Of a stretch of 8,457 bases of DNA, positions 1 through 5,218 are shown piece by piece. Source of the stretch: Flavobacteriales bacterium UBA6049. Its GTDB lineage: Bacteria; Bacteroidota; Bacteroidia; Flavobacteriales_G; Salibacteraceae. Position 1 is the stretch's first letter. Every line of letters starts with the position of its first letter. The stretch spans positions 1-8,457 of the forward strand of contig DIYR01000224.1 of the NCBI GenBank assembly GCA_002429085.1. Reading direction: 5' to 3'. Made by a program: the position numbers and the translations under genes. The notes under the pieces were generated by a model. It saw only the letters and a program-made list of their open reading frames with translations. It did not search any database and was not told where the DNA came from.

Positions 1-423
1 TCCAGCTGCACCAGCATACTCAAACTCATCTCTGCGATCGAAACTCATCACTTTAGGTTGTACAGCAGCAATTTTGGAGTCACTCTCTAAAAGACTAAGC
101 CCTGGCTCTAGCCAGCCAGGCGTCACCTCAATATCACTAGATATTAAAACATAGTTCTTGGCTGGTATATGTTTCAGTGATTCAGTATACCCTCCTGTAA
201 AACCATGATTTTCTTTGATCGTAAATAAGTTTACTGAAGGGAAATTTTCTTCTACATATTTTCCAGTATCGTCTGTAGAAGCATTATCTACCAACCATAC
301 TTGATGATCCGCATCGTTAGGTGTTGTTTCTAAAATTAACGGTAGAAATTGCTTGACTAGCTTCAAACTGTTGTAGCTCAAAAGCACTATAGCTACTCGT
401 GGGATATGATGCTGATTTTCCAA
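1..423 (-). CDS. Family 2 glycosyltransferase, N-terminal part (C-terminus beyond the left edge)
   Basis: Probable GT-A fold (GT2) glycosyltransferase that moves a sugar from a nucleotide-sugar donor onto a surface glycan, lipid or protein acceptor. The first 141 codons are present. Visible features, numbered from the TTG: an opening beta strand VAIVLLSYN (10-18), the nucleotide-binding VDNASTDD (45-52), NHGFTGG (72-78), and SSDIEVTPGW (95-104), where D97-I-E99 sits at the DXD metal-binding position. The last visible stretch, PKVMSFDRRDEFEYAGAAG, is typical of Bacteroidota GT2 enzymes. There is no in-frame ATG or GTG between the stop codon at 472-474 and the conserved core, so TTG at 421-423 is the best start. 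The 3' end is cut by the window. The acceptor and donor cannot be told from sequence. Proximity to the sugar aminotransferase at 1761-2924 hints at a glycan locus, but HU and pdxH lie between. Family assignment is firm; the start is moderately sure. Confidence 0.87.
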   Translation of the reverse strand, partial: MENQHHIPRVAIVLLSYNSLKLVKQFLPLILETTPNDADHQVWLVDNASTDDTGKYVEENFPSVNLFTIKENHGFTGGYTESLKHIPAKNYVLISSDIEVTPGWLEPGLSLLESDSKIAAVQPKVMSFDRRDEFEYAGAAG

Positions 424-617
424 GTTATAATCAATATGTACGAGGCGGCAATGATAAGGAATTATGCACGTTTAAATCAACTAATTTGAATCTGTGGAAT
501 TAGCAGGATGAATGTATCAACTTAATTTTTTTAGAACTCCGTATAGAATTTGCTCTTTTCGCCATCAATCCTCACGATACCAATGCCTAACATCAATTTC
601 ACTTATTATGTCGCTAC

Positions 618-649
618 TTTATTAACAAACAACTTCATTTATTAACAAA
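618..649. repeat. Two copies of TTTATTAACAAA at a 20-base period
   Basis: The 12-mer TTTATTAACAAA occurs at 618-629 and again, identically, at 638-649. The repeat-to-repeat distance is 20 bases, close to two helical turns, so the copies face the same side of the helix. Each copy is itself nearly palindromic around the central TTAA. The pair lies 25 bases upstream of the likely -33 element of the HU promoter. Seen directly: the repeat, its spacing and its near symmetry. Inferred: a regulator-binding site or an AT-rich upstream activating element for HU; chance is possible in AT-rich DNA. Confidence 0.55.
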
Positions 650-673
650 TTCAATGCATTTACGCTGTATCCC

Positions 674-703
674 TTTGCTGACAAGGGATTTCATCTATAT
701 TTG
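674..703 (+). promoter_or_regulatory. Predicted Bacteroidota-type promoter of the HU gene
   Basis: TTTG at 674-677 and TATATTTG at 696-703 match the Bacteroidota -33 (TTTG/TTG) and -7 (TAnnTTTG) elements, separated by 18 bases, which is within the usual range. The -7 box is a full match. Transcription would begin a few bases after 703, giving a leader of roughly 45 bases before the HU start at 754. It is the clearest promoter in the window, which fits a highly expressed nucleoid gene. Confidence 0.65.
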
Positions 704-708
704 GAATC

Positions 709-726
709 GATATCAGCAGATATCAG
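709..726. repeat. Direct repeat GATATCAG at a 10-base period in the HU leader
   Basis: GATATCAG occurs at 709-716 and 719-726, separated by CA. Each copy contains the palindrome GATATC. The repeats begin six bases after the -7 box, so they would straddle or follow the transcription start and could serve as an operator or leader element for HU. Only the repeat is seen; any role is inferred. Confidence 0.4.
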
Positions 727-753
727 TCATGTATAACCTAATTTTAATCTAAA

Positions 754-1026
754 ATGAACAAGGCAGAATTAATCGATGCAATCGCAGAAAGAGCTGAAAT
801 TTCTAAAGCGGATGCAAAAAAAGCTCTAGATGCAATGGTAAGCGCTACTACTGACACATTGAAAGATGGTGGTCGTGTATCTTTAGTTGGTTTTGGTTCT
901 TTCTCTGTTTCTATGCGTAATGCTAGAACAGGTCGTAACCCTCAAACAGGTAAAGAAATTCAAATTGCAGCTAAAAACGTTGTTAAGTTTAAGGCAGGAG
1001 CTGAGTTATCTGACTCTGTAAACTAA
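754..1026 (+). CDS. HU-family nucleoid DNA-binding protein
   Basis: A 90-residue histone-like protein of the HU/IHF family, the usual length. It binds and bends DNA as a dimer with little sequence preference and helps compact the nucleoid. The N-terminal helices (MNKAELIDAIAERAEISKAD, 1-20) match the dimerisation region. The family signature spans VSLVGFGSFSV (42-52), followed by the DNA-binding beta arm with RNARTGRNPQTGKEI (55-69), where P63 is the intercalating proline. The C-terminal AAKNVVKFKAG (72-82) completes the fold. Base use does not differ visibly from its neighbours. It stands as a single gene: its own promoter lies at 674-703 and a strong hairpin terminator follows 20 bases after the stop. 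HU versus IHF subunit cannot be separated for Bacteroidota, so no gene symbol is given. Confidence 0.97.
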   Translation: MNKAELIDAIAERAEISKADAKKALDAMVSATTDTLKDGGRVSLVGFGSFSVSMRNARTGRNPQTGKEIQIAAKNVVKFKAGAELSDSVN

Positions 1027-1046
1027 TTACGAGTTTATCGTATAAT

Positions 1047-1078
1047 AAAAAAGCCTGAGCAATGCTCAGGCTTTTTTT
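1047..1078. terminator. Bidirectional intrinsic terminator between HU and pdxH
   Basis: AGCCTGAGC (1052-1060) pairs perfectly with GCTCAGGCT (1064-1072) across an AAT loop. The stem extends through flanking A (1047-1051) and T (1073-1077) runs to 14 pairs. A seven-T run (1072-1078) ends HU transcripts on the plus strand. The matching A run supplies the U tract for transcripts coming from pdxH on the minus strand. The pdxH stop codon (1077-1079) lies at the very edge of this structure, so little or no 3' untranslated sequence precedes it on that side. Confidence 0.93.
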
Positions 1079-1730
1079 ATGGTGCTAAACGTGTTAACTT
1101 CCATTTATTTTCATCTAGTTCATACACAACCCTATCATGTAACCTAGCTGGCCTTCCTTGCCAGAACTCGGCCCGGCTAACCTCAATATAATACCCTCCC
1201 CAGTGCGGAGGTCTAGGTACGTCTTGATTCTCAAACTTAGCCTCGAAAAGTTTTACGCGTTCTTTGAGTATTTCTCTATTTGGTATCTCCGAACTTTGCT
1301 CACTAGCCCAAGCTCCGATTTGACTATCCCTTGGTCTACTTCTAAAATATGCATCAGATTCCTCTTCTGAAACTCTAAACACTCTACCTTCAAACCTAAC
1401 TTGACGTTCTAGTTCTGCCCAGAAGATATTAATGCAAGCGTAATTATTGGCCTCTAAATCATGACCCTTTTTGCTCAAATAATTGGTGTAAAAAAGAATG
1501 CTGTTCTTCTTCAGCCCTCTTGAATATACTACTCTTGAACTTGGTTTACCCTCTTTATCTACAGTTGAAACTACCATGGCTTTTGGATCCAATACTTGTG
1601 AACCAACTGCTTCTTCGAACCATGCTGCATATTGCTCTAAAGGAGTTTCTTTTACTGAATCTTCGTCTAAAGCAGCTTTCGTAAAATCATGTCTGATTTG
1701 ATTTAGGTAGTTTGATACCTCTTCTATCAT
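1077..1730 (-). CDS. pdxH: Pyridoxine/pyridoxamine 5'-phosphate oxidase
   Basis: FMN-dependent cytoplasmic enzyme that oxidises pyridoxamine or pyridoxine 5'-phosphate with O2 to pyridoxal 5'-phosphate (PLP), the last step of PLP synthesis and salvage. The 217 residues match the family's usual size. FMN- and substrate-binding segments are all present: RVVYSR (66-71), YTNYLSKKGHDL (81-92), RQVRFEG (109-115), SRPRDSQIGAWAS (131-143), PRPPHWGGY (172-180) and the signature EFWQGRPARLHDR (188-200). The C-terminus ends RLAP, as in E. coli PdxH. The ATG start follows a purine-rich stretch. The gene begins 30 bases after the sugar aminotransferase ends, on the same strand, so the two are probably co-transcribed; its neighbour is itself a PLP enzyme. 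Transcription ends at the shared hairpin at 1047-1078. Confidence 0.96.
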   Translation of the reverse strand: MIEEVSNYLNQIRHDFTKAALDEDSVKETPLEQYAAWFEEAVGSQVLDPKAMVVSTVDKEGKPSSRVVYSRGLKKNSILFYTNYLSKKGHDLEANNYACINIFWAELERQVRFEGRVFRVSEEESDAYFRSRPRDSQIGAWASEQSSEIPNREILKERVKLFEAKFENQDVPRPPHWGGYYIEVSRAEFWQGRPARLHDRVVYELDENKWKLTRLAP

Positions 1731-1760
1731 ACTCTACTCTTTTCTCTCTCAAACAAACAA

Positions 1761-2924
1761 CTAAGCAGATTGTGGAGTTGTAACTGTCTCCAAAGTTTCA
1801 AGAATTACTTTTGTAGTTCTTTCTAAATCATCTTTAGACAAATTGCTACCACTAGGTAAACATAATCCATTTCTAAAAAGTTTTTCAGAAACTCCATTCC
1901 CATAATATGGTTCGTCTGCAAATACTGGTTGTAAGTGCAGTGGTTTCCATAATGGTCTAGATTCAATATTTACTGCATCAAGGGCAATTCTTAAATGCTC
2001 ACGAGTTACACCTCCTGTTTTCTCAGGATCTACTAGAATTGTTGTTAACCAACGATTACTGTAGTGCCCGTAAGGTTCATTTAAAAATGTGATCCCTGAT
2101 CTAGATTGTAATTTATCTCTGTAGAAATCATGGTTAGCTCTTCGCTGCAGAACTCTAGTTGGAAGTACTTCCATTTGTCCTCGCCCAATAGAAGCACATA
2201 CGTTACTCATTCTGTAGTTAAACCCAATATGAGAATGTTGGTAATGAGGAGCATTATCTTTAGCTTGAGTACTCAGGAAACGAGCATTATCAATCATATG
2301 GCGATCATTACTTAATAAAGCCCCACCACCACTGGTTGTAATAATCTTATTACCGTTAAAACTTAGAATAGCCATCTGTCCAAATGACCCACAACGCTTA
2401 CCTAAGTAAGTACTGCCAGCAGCTTCTGCAGCATCTTCAATAACTGGCACTCCATATTCACTGGCTATGGATTCAATTTCTCCCATTTTGGCTGGCATTC
2501 CATATAAGTGGACTGCAATAATTGCCTTAGGAGTAATTCCTTTATTCTTTAAATCTTCTAGTGATTCTCTTACCAACTCAGGATCTAAATTCCATGTATC
2601 TTTCTCAGAATCTATAAATACAGGTGTTGCACCTTGATAGGCTATTGGATTGGCACTTGCCGCAAAAGTCATGCTTTGACAAAGCACATAATCTCCTTGG
2701 CCAACGTTTAAGTTAATCAAGGCTAAATGCAGAGCCGCGGTTCCCGAATGTAATGCTGCTGCTGCCTCAACATGAAAAAATTTCTTTAATGAATTCTCAA
2801 AAGCCTTGATCGATGGTCCAGCTGGTGCTATCCAATTAGTATCAAAGGCATCTTTTACATAAGCAAACTCATTATCTCCCATGTGTGGGGAGCTAAGCCA
2901 TATACGTTCTGATGATTCACTCAC
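1761..2924 (-). CDS. DegT/DnrJ/EryC1/StrS-family PLP-dependent sugar aminotransferase, PglE/EpsN-like
   Basis: A 387-residue fold-type I aminotransferase of the sugar-nucleotide type. It resembles Campylobacter PglE, which transfers an amino group from glutamate to C4 of a UDP-4-keto-6-deoxy-HexNAc to make the precursor of diacetamido-trideoxyhexoses such as bacillosamine. Motifs: N-terminal LSSPHMGDNE (10-19), phosphate-binding SGTAALHLAL (60-69), VIEDAAEAAGS (161-171) with D164 placed to contact the PLP ring nitrogen, SFNGNKIITTSGGG (188-201) with K193 as Schiff-base lysine, GFNYRMSN (234-241), ESRPLWKPLH (321-330) and CLPSGSNLSKDD (355-366). The start is GTG at 2922-2924: an in-frame TGA lies three codons upstream, and the next ATG (codon 15) would remove conserved residues. 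The substrate is inferred; partner dehydratase and acetyltransferase genes are not in the window. It heads a likely two-gene unit with pdxH. Confidence 0.92.
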   Translation of the reverse strand: MSESSERIWLSSPHMGDNEFAYVKDAFDTNWIAPAGPSIKAFENSLKKFFHVEAAAALHSGTAALHLALINLNVGQGDYVLCQSMTFAASANPIAYQGATPVFIDSEKDTWNLDPELVRESLEDLKNKGITPKAIIAVHLYGMPAKMGEIESIASEYGVPVIEDAAEAAGSTYLGKRCGSFGQMAILSFNGNKIITTSGGGALLSNDRHMIDNARFLSTQAKDNAPHYQHSHIGFNYRMSNVCASIGRGQMEVLPTRVLQRRANHDFYRDKLQSRSGITFLNEPYGHYSNRWLTTILVDPEKTGGVTREHLRIALDAVNIESRPLWKPLHLQPVFADEPYYGNGVSEKLFRNGLCLPSGSNLSKDDLERTTKVILETLETVTTPQSA

Positions 2925-3042
2925 TTTGGGTCAGATTTGTGGCGAATTTAGACTATTCCTTTATTAAAATGAATACATTGAGTACTAGCTTAAAGACTAG
3001 GTTTTCCACAGTTATTGCACATTTGCATGAAACAAAGTTGAA
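2925..3042. other. 118-base divergent intergenic region
   Basis: AT-rich gap between the aminotransferase (leftward) and the SUI1-like gene (rightward); it must hold both promoters. The best plus-strand candidate is CACATTTG at 3018-3025, a one-base departure from TAnnTTTG, with no well-spaced TTG before it. No clear box was found for the minus strand. TTTTCCACA at 3002-3010 is one base from a DnaA box but stands alone. Confidence 0.4.
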
Positions 3043-3381
3043 ATGAGTAAAAAGAACCGTAAAAACGTAGTTTATTCTACAAACCCAGATTACGATTACG
3101 AATTCGATCACGAAGAAGAACAAGAAACTTTACTTCCTTCTCAACAAACGCTTGAATTACATATAGATAGAAAACAAAGAAAGGGTAAAATAGCCACTCT
3201 AGTAAAAGGGTTTATAGGCACACCAGATGATTTAAAAAGCCTAGAAAAGTTACTAAAAGCAAAGTGCGGTGTAGGCGGATCTTCTAAAGACGGAGAGATC
3301 ATTATTCAAGGAGAAGTCAGAAATAAAATTGAAGGAATACTTCAATCAGAAGGCTATAAAACAAAAAAAGTAGGCGGATAA
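3043..3381 (+). CDS. SUI1/eIF1-like translation factor family protein (YciH type)
   Basis: A 112-residue protein with a C-terminal SUI1 domain (about 38-108), the fold of eukaryotic eIF1 and bacterial YciH. eIF1 helps choose the start codon; YciH can act on bacterial initiation complexes in vitro, but the normal role in bacteria is unclear. Family hallmarks are RKGKIATLVKGFIGTPDDLK (46-65), KCGVGGSSKDGEIIIQG (74-90) and the closing GYKTKKVGG (104-112). The first 30 or so residues are charged and low in complexity (YDYEFDHEEEQE), a lineage-specific tail likely to be disordered. The start is the ATG at 3043; an earlier ATG at 3027 is out of frame and stops after four codons. Its TAA abuts the TAA of the opposing gene with no base between, so there is no room for a terminator between them. 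Confidence 0.93.
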   Translation: MSKKNRKNVVYSTNPDYDYEFDHEEEQETLLPSQQTLELHIDRKQRKGKIATLVKGFIGTPDDLKSLEKLLKAKCGVGGSSKDGEIIIQGEVRNKIEGILQSEGYKTKKVGG

Positions 3382-3606
3382 TTAAGAGCAACTCCACCCA
3401 TCGTCTTCTTTATCATTTACTTCTTTCTTGTTTGCAGTACAAACCTCATCAATGTCGTCACGTACTTCTGTTTCGAAAACACCATCACCATCTTTATCAA
3501 CCTCTACCTCTATTTGTCGTGTGCATTCATAACATTTAGAACAAGAAGTAAAGCCCAATAGAACTGTAATTGCAGTAAGTACAAATGTGATTTGAATTGC
3601 TTTCAT
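3382..3606 (-). CDS. Small cysteine-rich lipoprotein with a DxDxDG motif, function unknown
   Basis: A 74-residue protein I cannot assign to a named family. Residues 1-21 look like a lipoprotein signal: K2, a hydrophobic stretch ITFVLTAITVLLGF, then FTSC with C22 as the likely acylated cysteine (a loose lipobox, as is common in Bacteroidota). The mature part carries C25, C28, C56 and C73, with C22-S-K-C25-Y-E-C28 evenly spaced, suggesting two disulfides or a metal site in the periplasm. DKDGDGVFE (37-45) resembles an EF-hand or dockerin-type calcium loop, though position 12 is valine and not glutamate. The rest is strongly acidic. A full-match -7 box lies 24 bases upstream on the minus strand. 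The 3' end abuts the SUI1-like gene. That it is a real gene is likely given promoter, signal and compact fit; its function is open. Confidence 0.75.
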   Translation of the reverse strand: MKAIQITFVLTAITVLLGFTSCSKCYECTRQIEVEVDKDGDGVFETEVRDDIDEVCTANKKEVNDKEDDGWSCS

Positions 3607-3619
3607 ATCCTTGATTTTG
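3591..3619 (+). promoter_or_regulatory. Candidate promoter of the DUF6265-like lipoprotein gene
   Basis: TTTG at 3591-3594, then 17 bases, then TGATTTTG at 3612-3619, which matches TAnnTTTG except for G at the second position. The start codon lies 27 bases downstream. The -33 element falls inside the first codons of the opposing gene at 3382-3606. Confidence 0.4.
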
Positions 3620-3630
3620 TTGATCTAAAC

Positions 3631-3663
3631 CAAAAATAATACCAAATGAAATTCTATCATCAA
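3631..3663 (-). promoter_or_regulatory. Predicted promoter of the small cysteine-rich lipoprotein gene
   Basis: On the minus strand TATTTTTG (3638 down to 3631) is a full match to TAnnTTTG. A TTG lies 22 bases further upstream (3663-3661), inside the first codons of the divergent gene. The start codon is 24 bases downstream of the -7 box, giving a short leader of about 20 bases. Confidence 0.55.
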
Positions 3664-4107
3664 CTATTTTGTCTATTGTCTCTTTTCTTTTTGATAGGTT
3701 GTAATAATCCAAGAATGGAAGACTTAGACTGGATTACTGGAGATTGGGTAAACTCTTTAATGGATGGAGTACAACTTGAAAAATGGAAACTTGAGCAAGA
3801 TTCTTTGGTGGGTCAACGTTTCTTAGTTGTAGACAAAGACACTACTTTGATGCAAAATATGCGCATATATCAAGGCAAATCAACTCTTGAAATGCGAGTT
3901 ATACCTACTGACGCACCTTATAGCTCTCTTTATGAGTGTCAACTTACTAAGGAAAATCAGGTGATTTTTCAAAACGTTCAGAAATCATTTCCAGAACTCT
4001 TAGAATATGCTCTTGTAAGAGACACCTTGATTATTTATGCCAGAGGAAGAACGCAAGGAATGATGAATGAAGCTGTATTTGCCTTTACGCAAGTTGAGCC
4101 TCATTGA
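3646..4107 (+). CDS. DUF6265-like lipoprotein
   Basis: A 153-residue predicted lipoprotein: a hydrophobic signal (6-18) ends at the lipobox LIGC, with C19 as the acylated cysteine, so the mature protein would be tethered to the inner or outer membrane. Right after it comes MEDLDWITGDWVN (24-36), the W-x-x-G-x-W opening of DUF6265-type beta-barrel domains. Later segments VIFQNVQKSFPELLEYALV (106-124) and DTLIIYARG (126-134) match the pattern of the same family. The domain looks like a small lipocalin-type barrel that may bind a hydrophobic ligand, but no biochemical role is established that I know of. It diverges from the small lipoprotein gene across 39 bases. Its last 23 bases overlap the end of bshA on the other strand, so the two converge without a terminator between them. 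Confidence 0.82.
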   Translation: MKFYHQLFCLLSLFFLIGCNNPRMEDLDWITGDWVNSLMDGVQLEKWKLEQDSLVGQRFLVVDKDTTLMQNMRIYQGKSTLEMRVIPTDAPYSSLYECQLTKENQVIFQNVQKSFPELLEYALVRDTLIIYARGRTQGMMNEAVFAFTQVEPH

Positions 4108-5218
4108 TTATGTCTTCATACAATTCTTCGTACATCGGTAAGATATTCTCTAAATCAAACTGTAAAGCTTGTTCTTTTGCACGTGACTTAAATTCTTCCA
4201 AAACAACTTCATCCCGTAGAATTCCTAACGCATTATTAGTCATTGATGTAACGTCACCTACATCGCTTAAAAAACCAGTTTTTCCGTGAATATTCACTTC
4301 TGGAATTCCACCTGCATTTGAAGAAATAACAGGAACTCTTGCTGCCATGGCTTCTAACGCTGCTAAACCAAAACTCTCAGTTTCAGAGGTTAATAAAAAC
4401 AGGTCTGATGCACATAAAACACGCTCCACTTCACTGGTTTTACCTAAATAGATAACATCTCTACCTACCCCTAAATCTCTAGCCAGTTCTTCTGTTTTTT
4501 GTCTATCAGGACCATCACCTACTAACACTAACTTCGAAGGAACTTCTTTATGAATTCCAGCAAAAACCCTCACTACGTCATCTGTACGTTTAAGTTTCCG
4601 AAAGTTAGATATGTGCGTAATTAATTTTTGACCTTCAGGAGCAAGATTTGCCTTTGCGCACTGTTTTTCGCCTTCATACAATTTACGATCAATGAAGTTC
4701 GGAATCACCCGAATATCTTTACGACAATTAAAGAATTGATAAGTCTCTTCTCGCAAACTTTCCGAAACACTTGTTACACAATCACTATGATTGATACTAA
4801 ATTCTACGGCTTTTTTGTAGGATGGATTCTTACCTACTAACGAGATATCGGTACCATGTAACGTTGTAATGATAGGTATACTAATTCCTCTATCCTTTAA
4901 CATCAACTTAGCCATGTAGGCAGCATAAGCATGGGGAATAGCATAATGAACATGCAGTAAATCAAGTTGTTTTCGCTCTACTACATCTACCATTTTCGTA
5001 GACAAAGCCAGTTCATATGGTTGATAATCGAATAAAGGATAATCGTGCACATTTACCTCATGATAGTAGATATTGGCTTCTAATATATCTAAACGCACAG
5101 GTTGACTGTAAGTGATGAAATGGACTTTATGTCCCTTCTTCGCCAAAGCATTTCCCAATTCTGTTGCTACTACACCACTTCCACCAAAGGTGGGATAACA
5201 CACTATTCCAATATTCAT
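4085..5218 (-). CDS. bshA: N-acetyl-alpha-D-glucosaminyl L-malate synthase (bacillithiol synthesis)
   Basis: GT4-family retaining glycosyltransferase that joins GlcNAc from UDP-GlcNAc to L-malate, the first step of bacillithiol synthesis, in the cytoplasm. The 377 residues fit the family. The N-terminal acceptor domain shows the BshA-specific CYPTFGGSGVVATELG (7-22), then HVHYAIPHAYA (89-99) and TTLHGTDISLVGK (118-130). The second domain shows SVSESLREETYQFF (150-163), IPNFID (172-177), HISNFRKLKRTDDVV (202-216), LVGDGPD (232-238) and the donor-site SETESFGLAALEAM (278-291), containing the E-x7-E pair E281 and E289. NAGGIPEV (301-308) follows. The ATG overlaps the stop of the upstream hydrolase gene as ATGA, indicating translational coupling. 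bshB and bshC are not in the window. GT4 relatives can be confused, but the first motif makes BshA the best call. Confidence 0.94.
   Translation of the reverse strand: MNIGIVCYPTFGGSGVVATELGNALAKKGHKVHFITYSQPVRLDILEANIYYHEVNVHDYPLFDYQPYELALSTKMVDVVERKQLDLLHVHYAIPHAYAAYMAKLMLKDRGISIPIITTLHGTDISLVGKNPSYKKAVEFSINHSDCVTSVSESLREETYQFFNCRKDIRVIPNFIDRKLYEGEKQCAKANLAPEGQKLITHISNFRKLKRTDDVVRVFAGIHKEVPSKLVLVGDGPDRQKTEELARDLGVGRDVIYLGKTSEVERVLCASDLFLLTSETESFGLAALEAMAARVPVISSNAGGIPEVNIHGKTGFLSDVGDVTSMTNNALGILRDEVVLEEFKSRAKEQALQFDLENILPMYEELYEDIINEAQLA
5215..5218 (-). promoter_or_regulatory. ATGA stop/start overlap coupling the fusion hydrolase to bshA
   Basis: On the minus strand the bshA ATG (5218-5216) overlaps the TGA of the hydrolase gene (5217-5215). 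Such four-base overlaps usually allow ribosomes to terminate and restart, so bshA output probably depends on translation of the hydrolase. I see no separate promoter for bshA, though internal promoters in the long upstream gene were not searched exhaustively. Confidence 0.85.

Larger units (their letters stand above)
424..753. other. 330-base divergent intergenic region between the glycosyltransferase and HU genes
   Basis: This AT-rich gap separates two divergently oriented genes. It contains the likely HU promoter (674-703), a 12-base direct repeat (618-649), an 8-base repeat in the presumed HU leader (709-726), and a weak inverted repeat CTAATT/AATTAG (481-486 and 498-503). No convincing TAnnTTTG box for the leftward glycosyltransferase was found. 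The only open frame of note is a 23-codon GTG-started frame at 531-602 on the minus strand with no recognisable features; I do not call it a gene. No RNA gene is apparent. Confidence 0.7.

Noticed and set aside
481..503. Inverted repeat CTAATT/AATTAG
   Set aside because: Six AT-rich pairs with an 11-base loop and no T run; too weak for a terminator or riboswitch claim.
531..602. Minus-strand GTG-started frame of 23 codons in the HU upstream region
   Set aside because: Very short, no similarity I recognise, no promoter or ribosome-site signal, and it lies in a region better explained as regulatory DNA.
1158..1370. Plus-strand 70-codon frame opposite pdxH
   Set aside because: Antisense to a complete, highly conserved enzyme and of unlikely composition; not a gene.
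3002..3010. TTTTCCACA, one base from the DnaA box TTATCCACA
   Set aside because: A single imperfect copy without an AT-rich unwinding element or dnaA/dnaN neighbours; not an origin.
3018..3025. CACATTTG as a -7 box for the SUI1-like gene
   Set aside because: One mismatch in the conserved TA and no TTG at the proper distance; noted only in the gap description.
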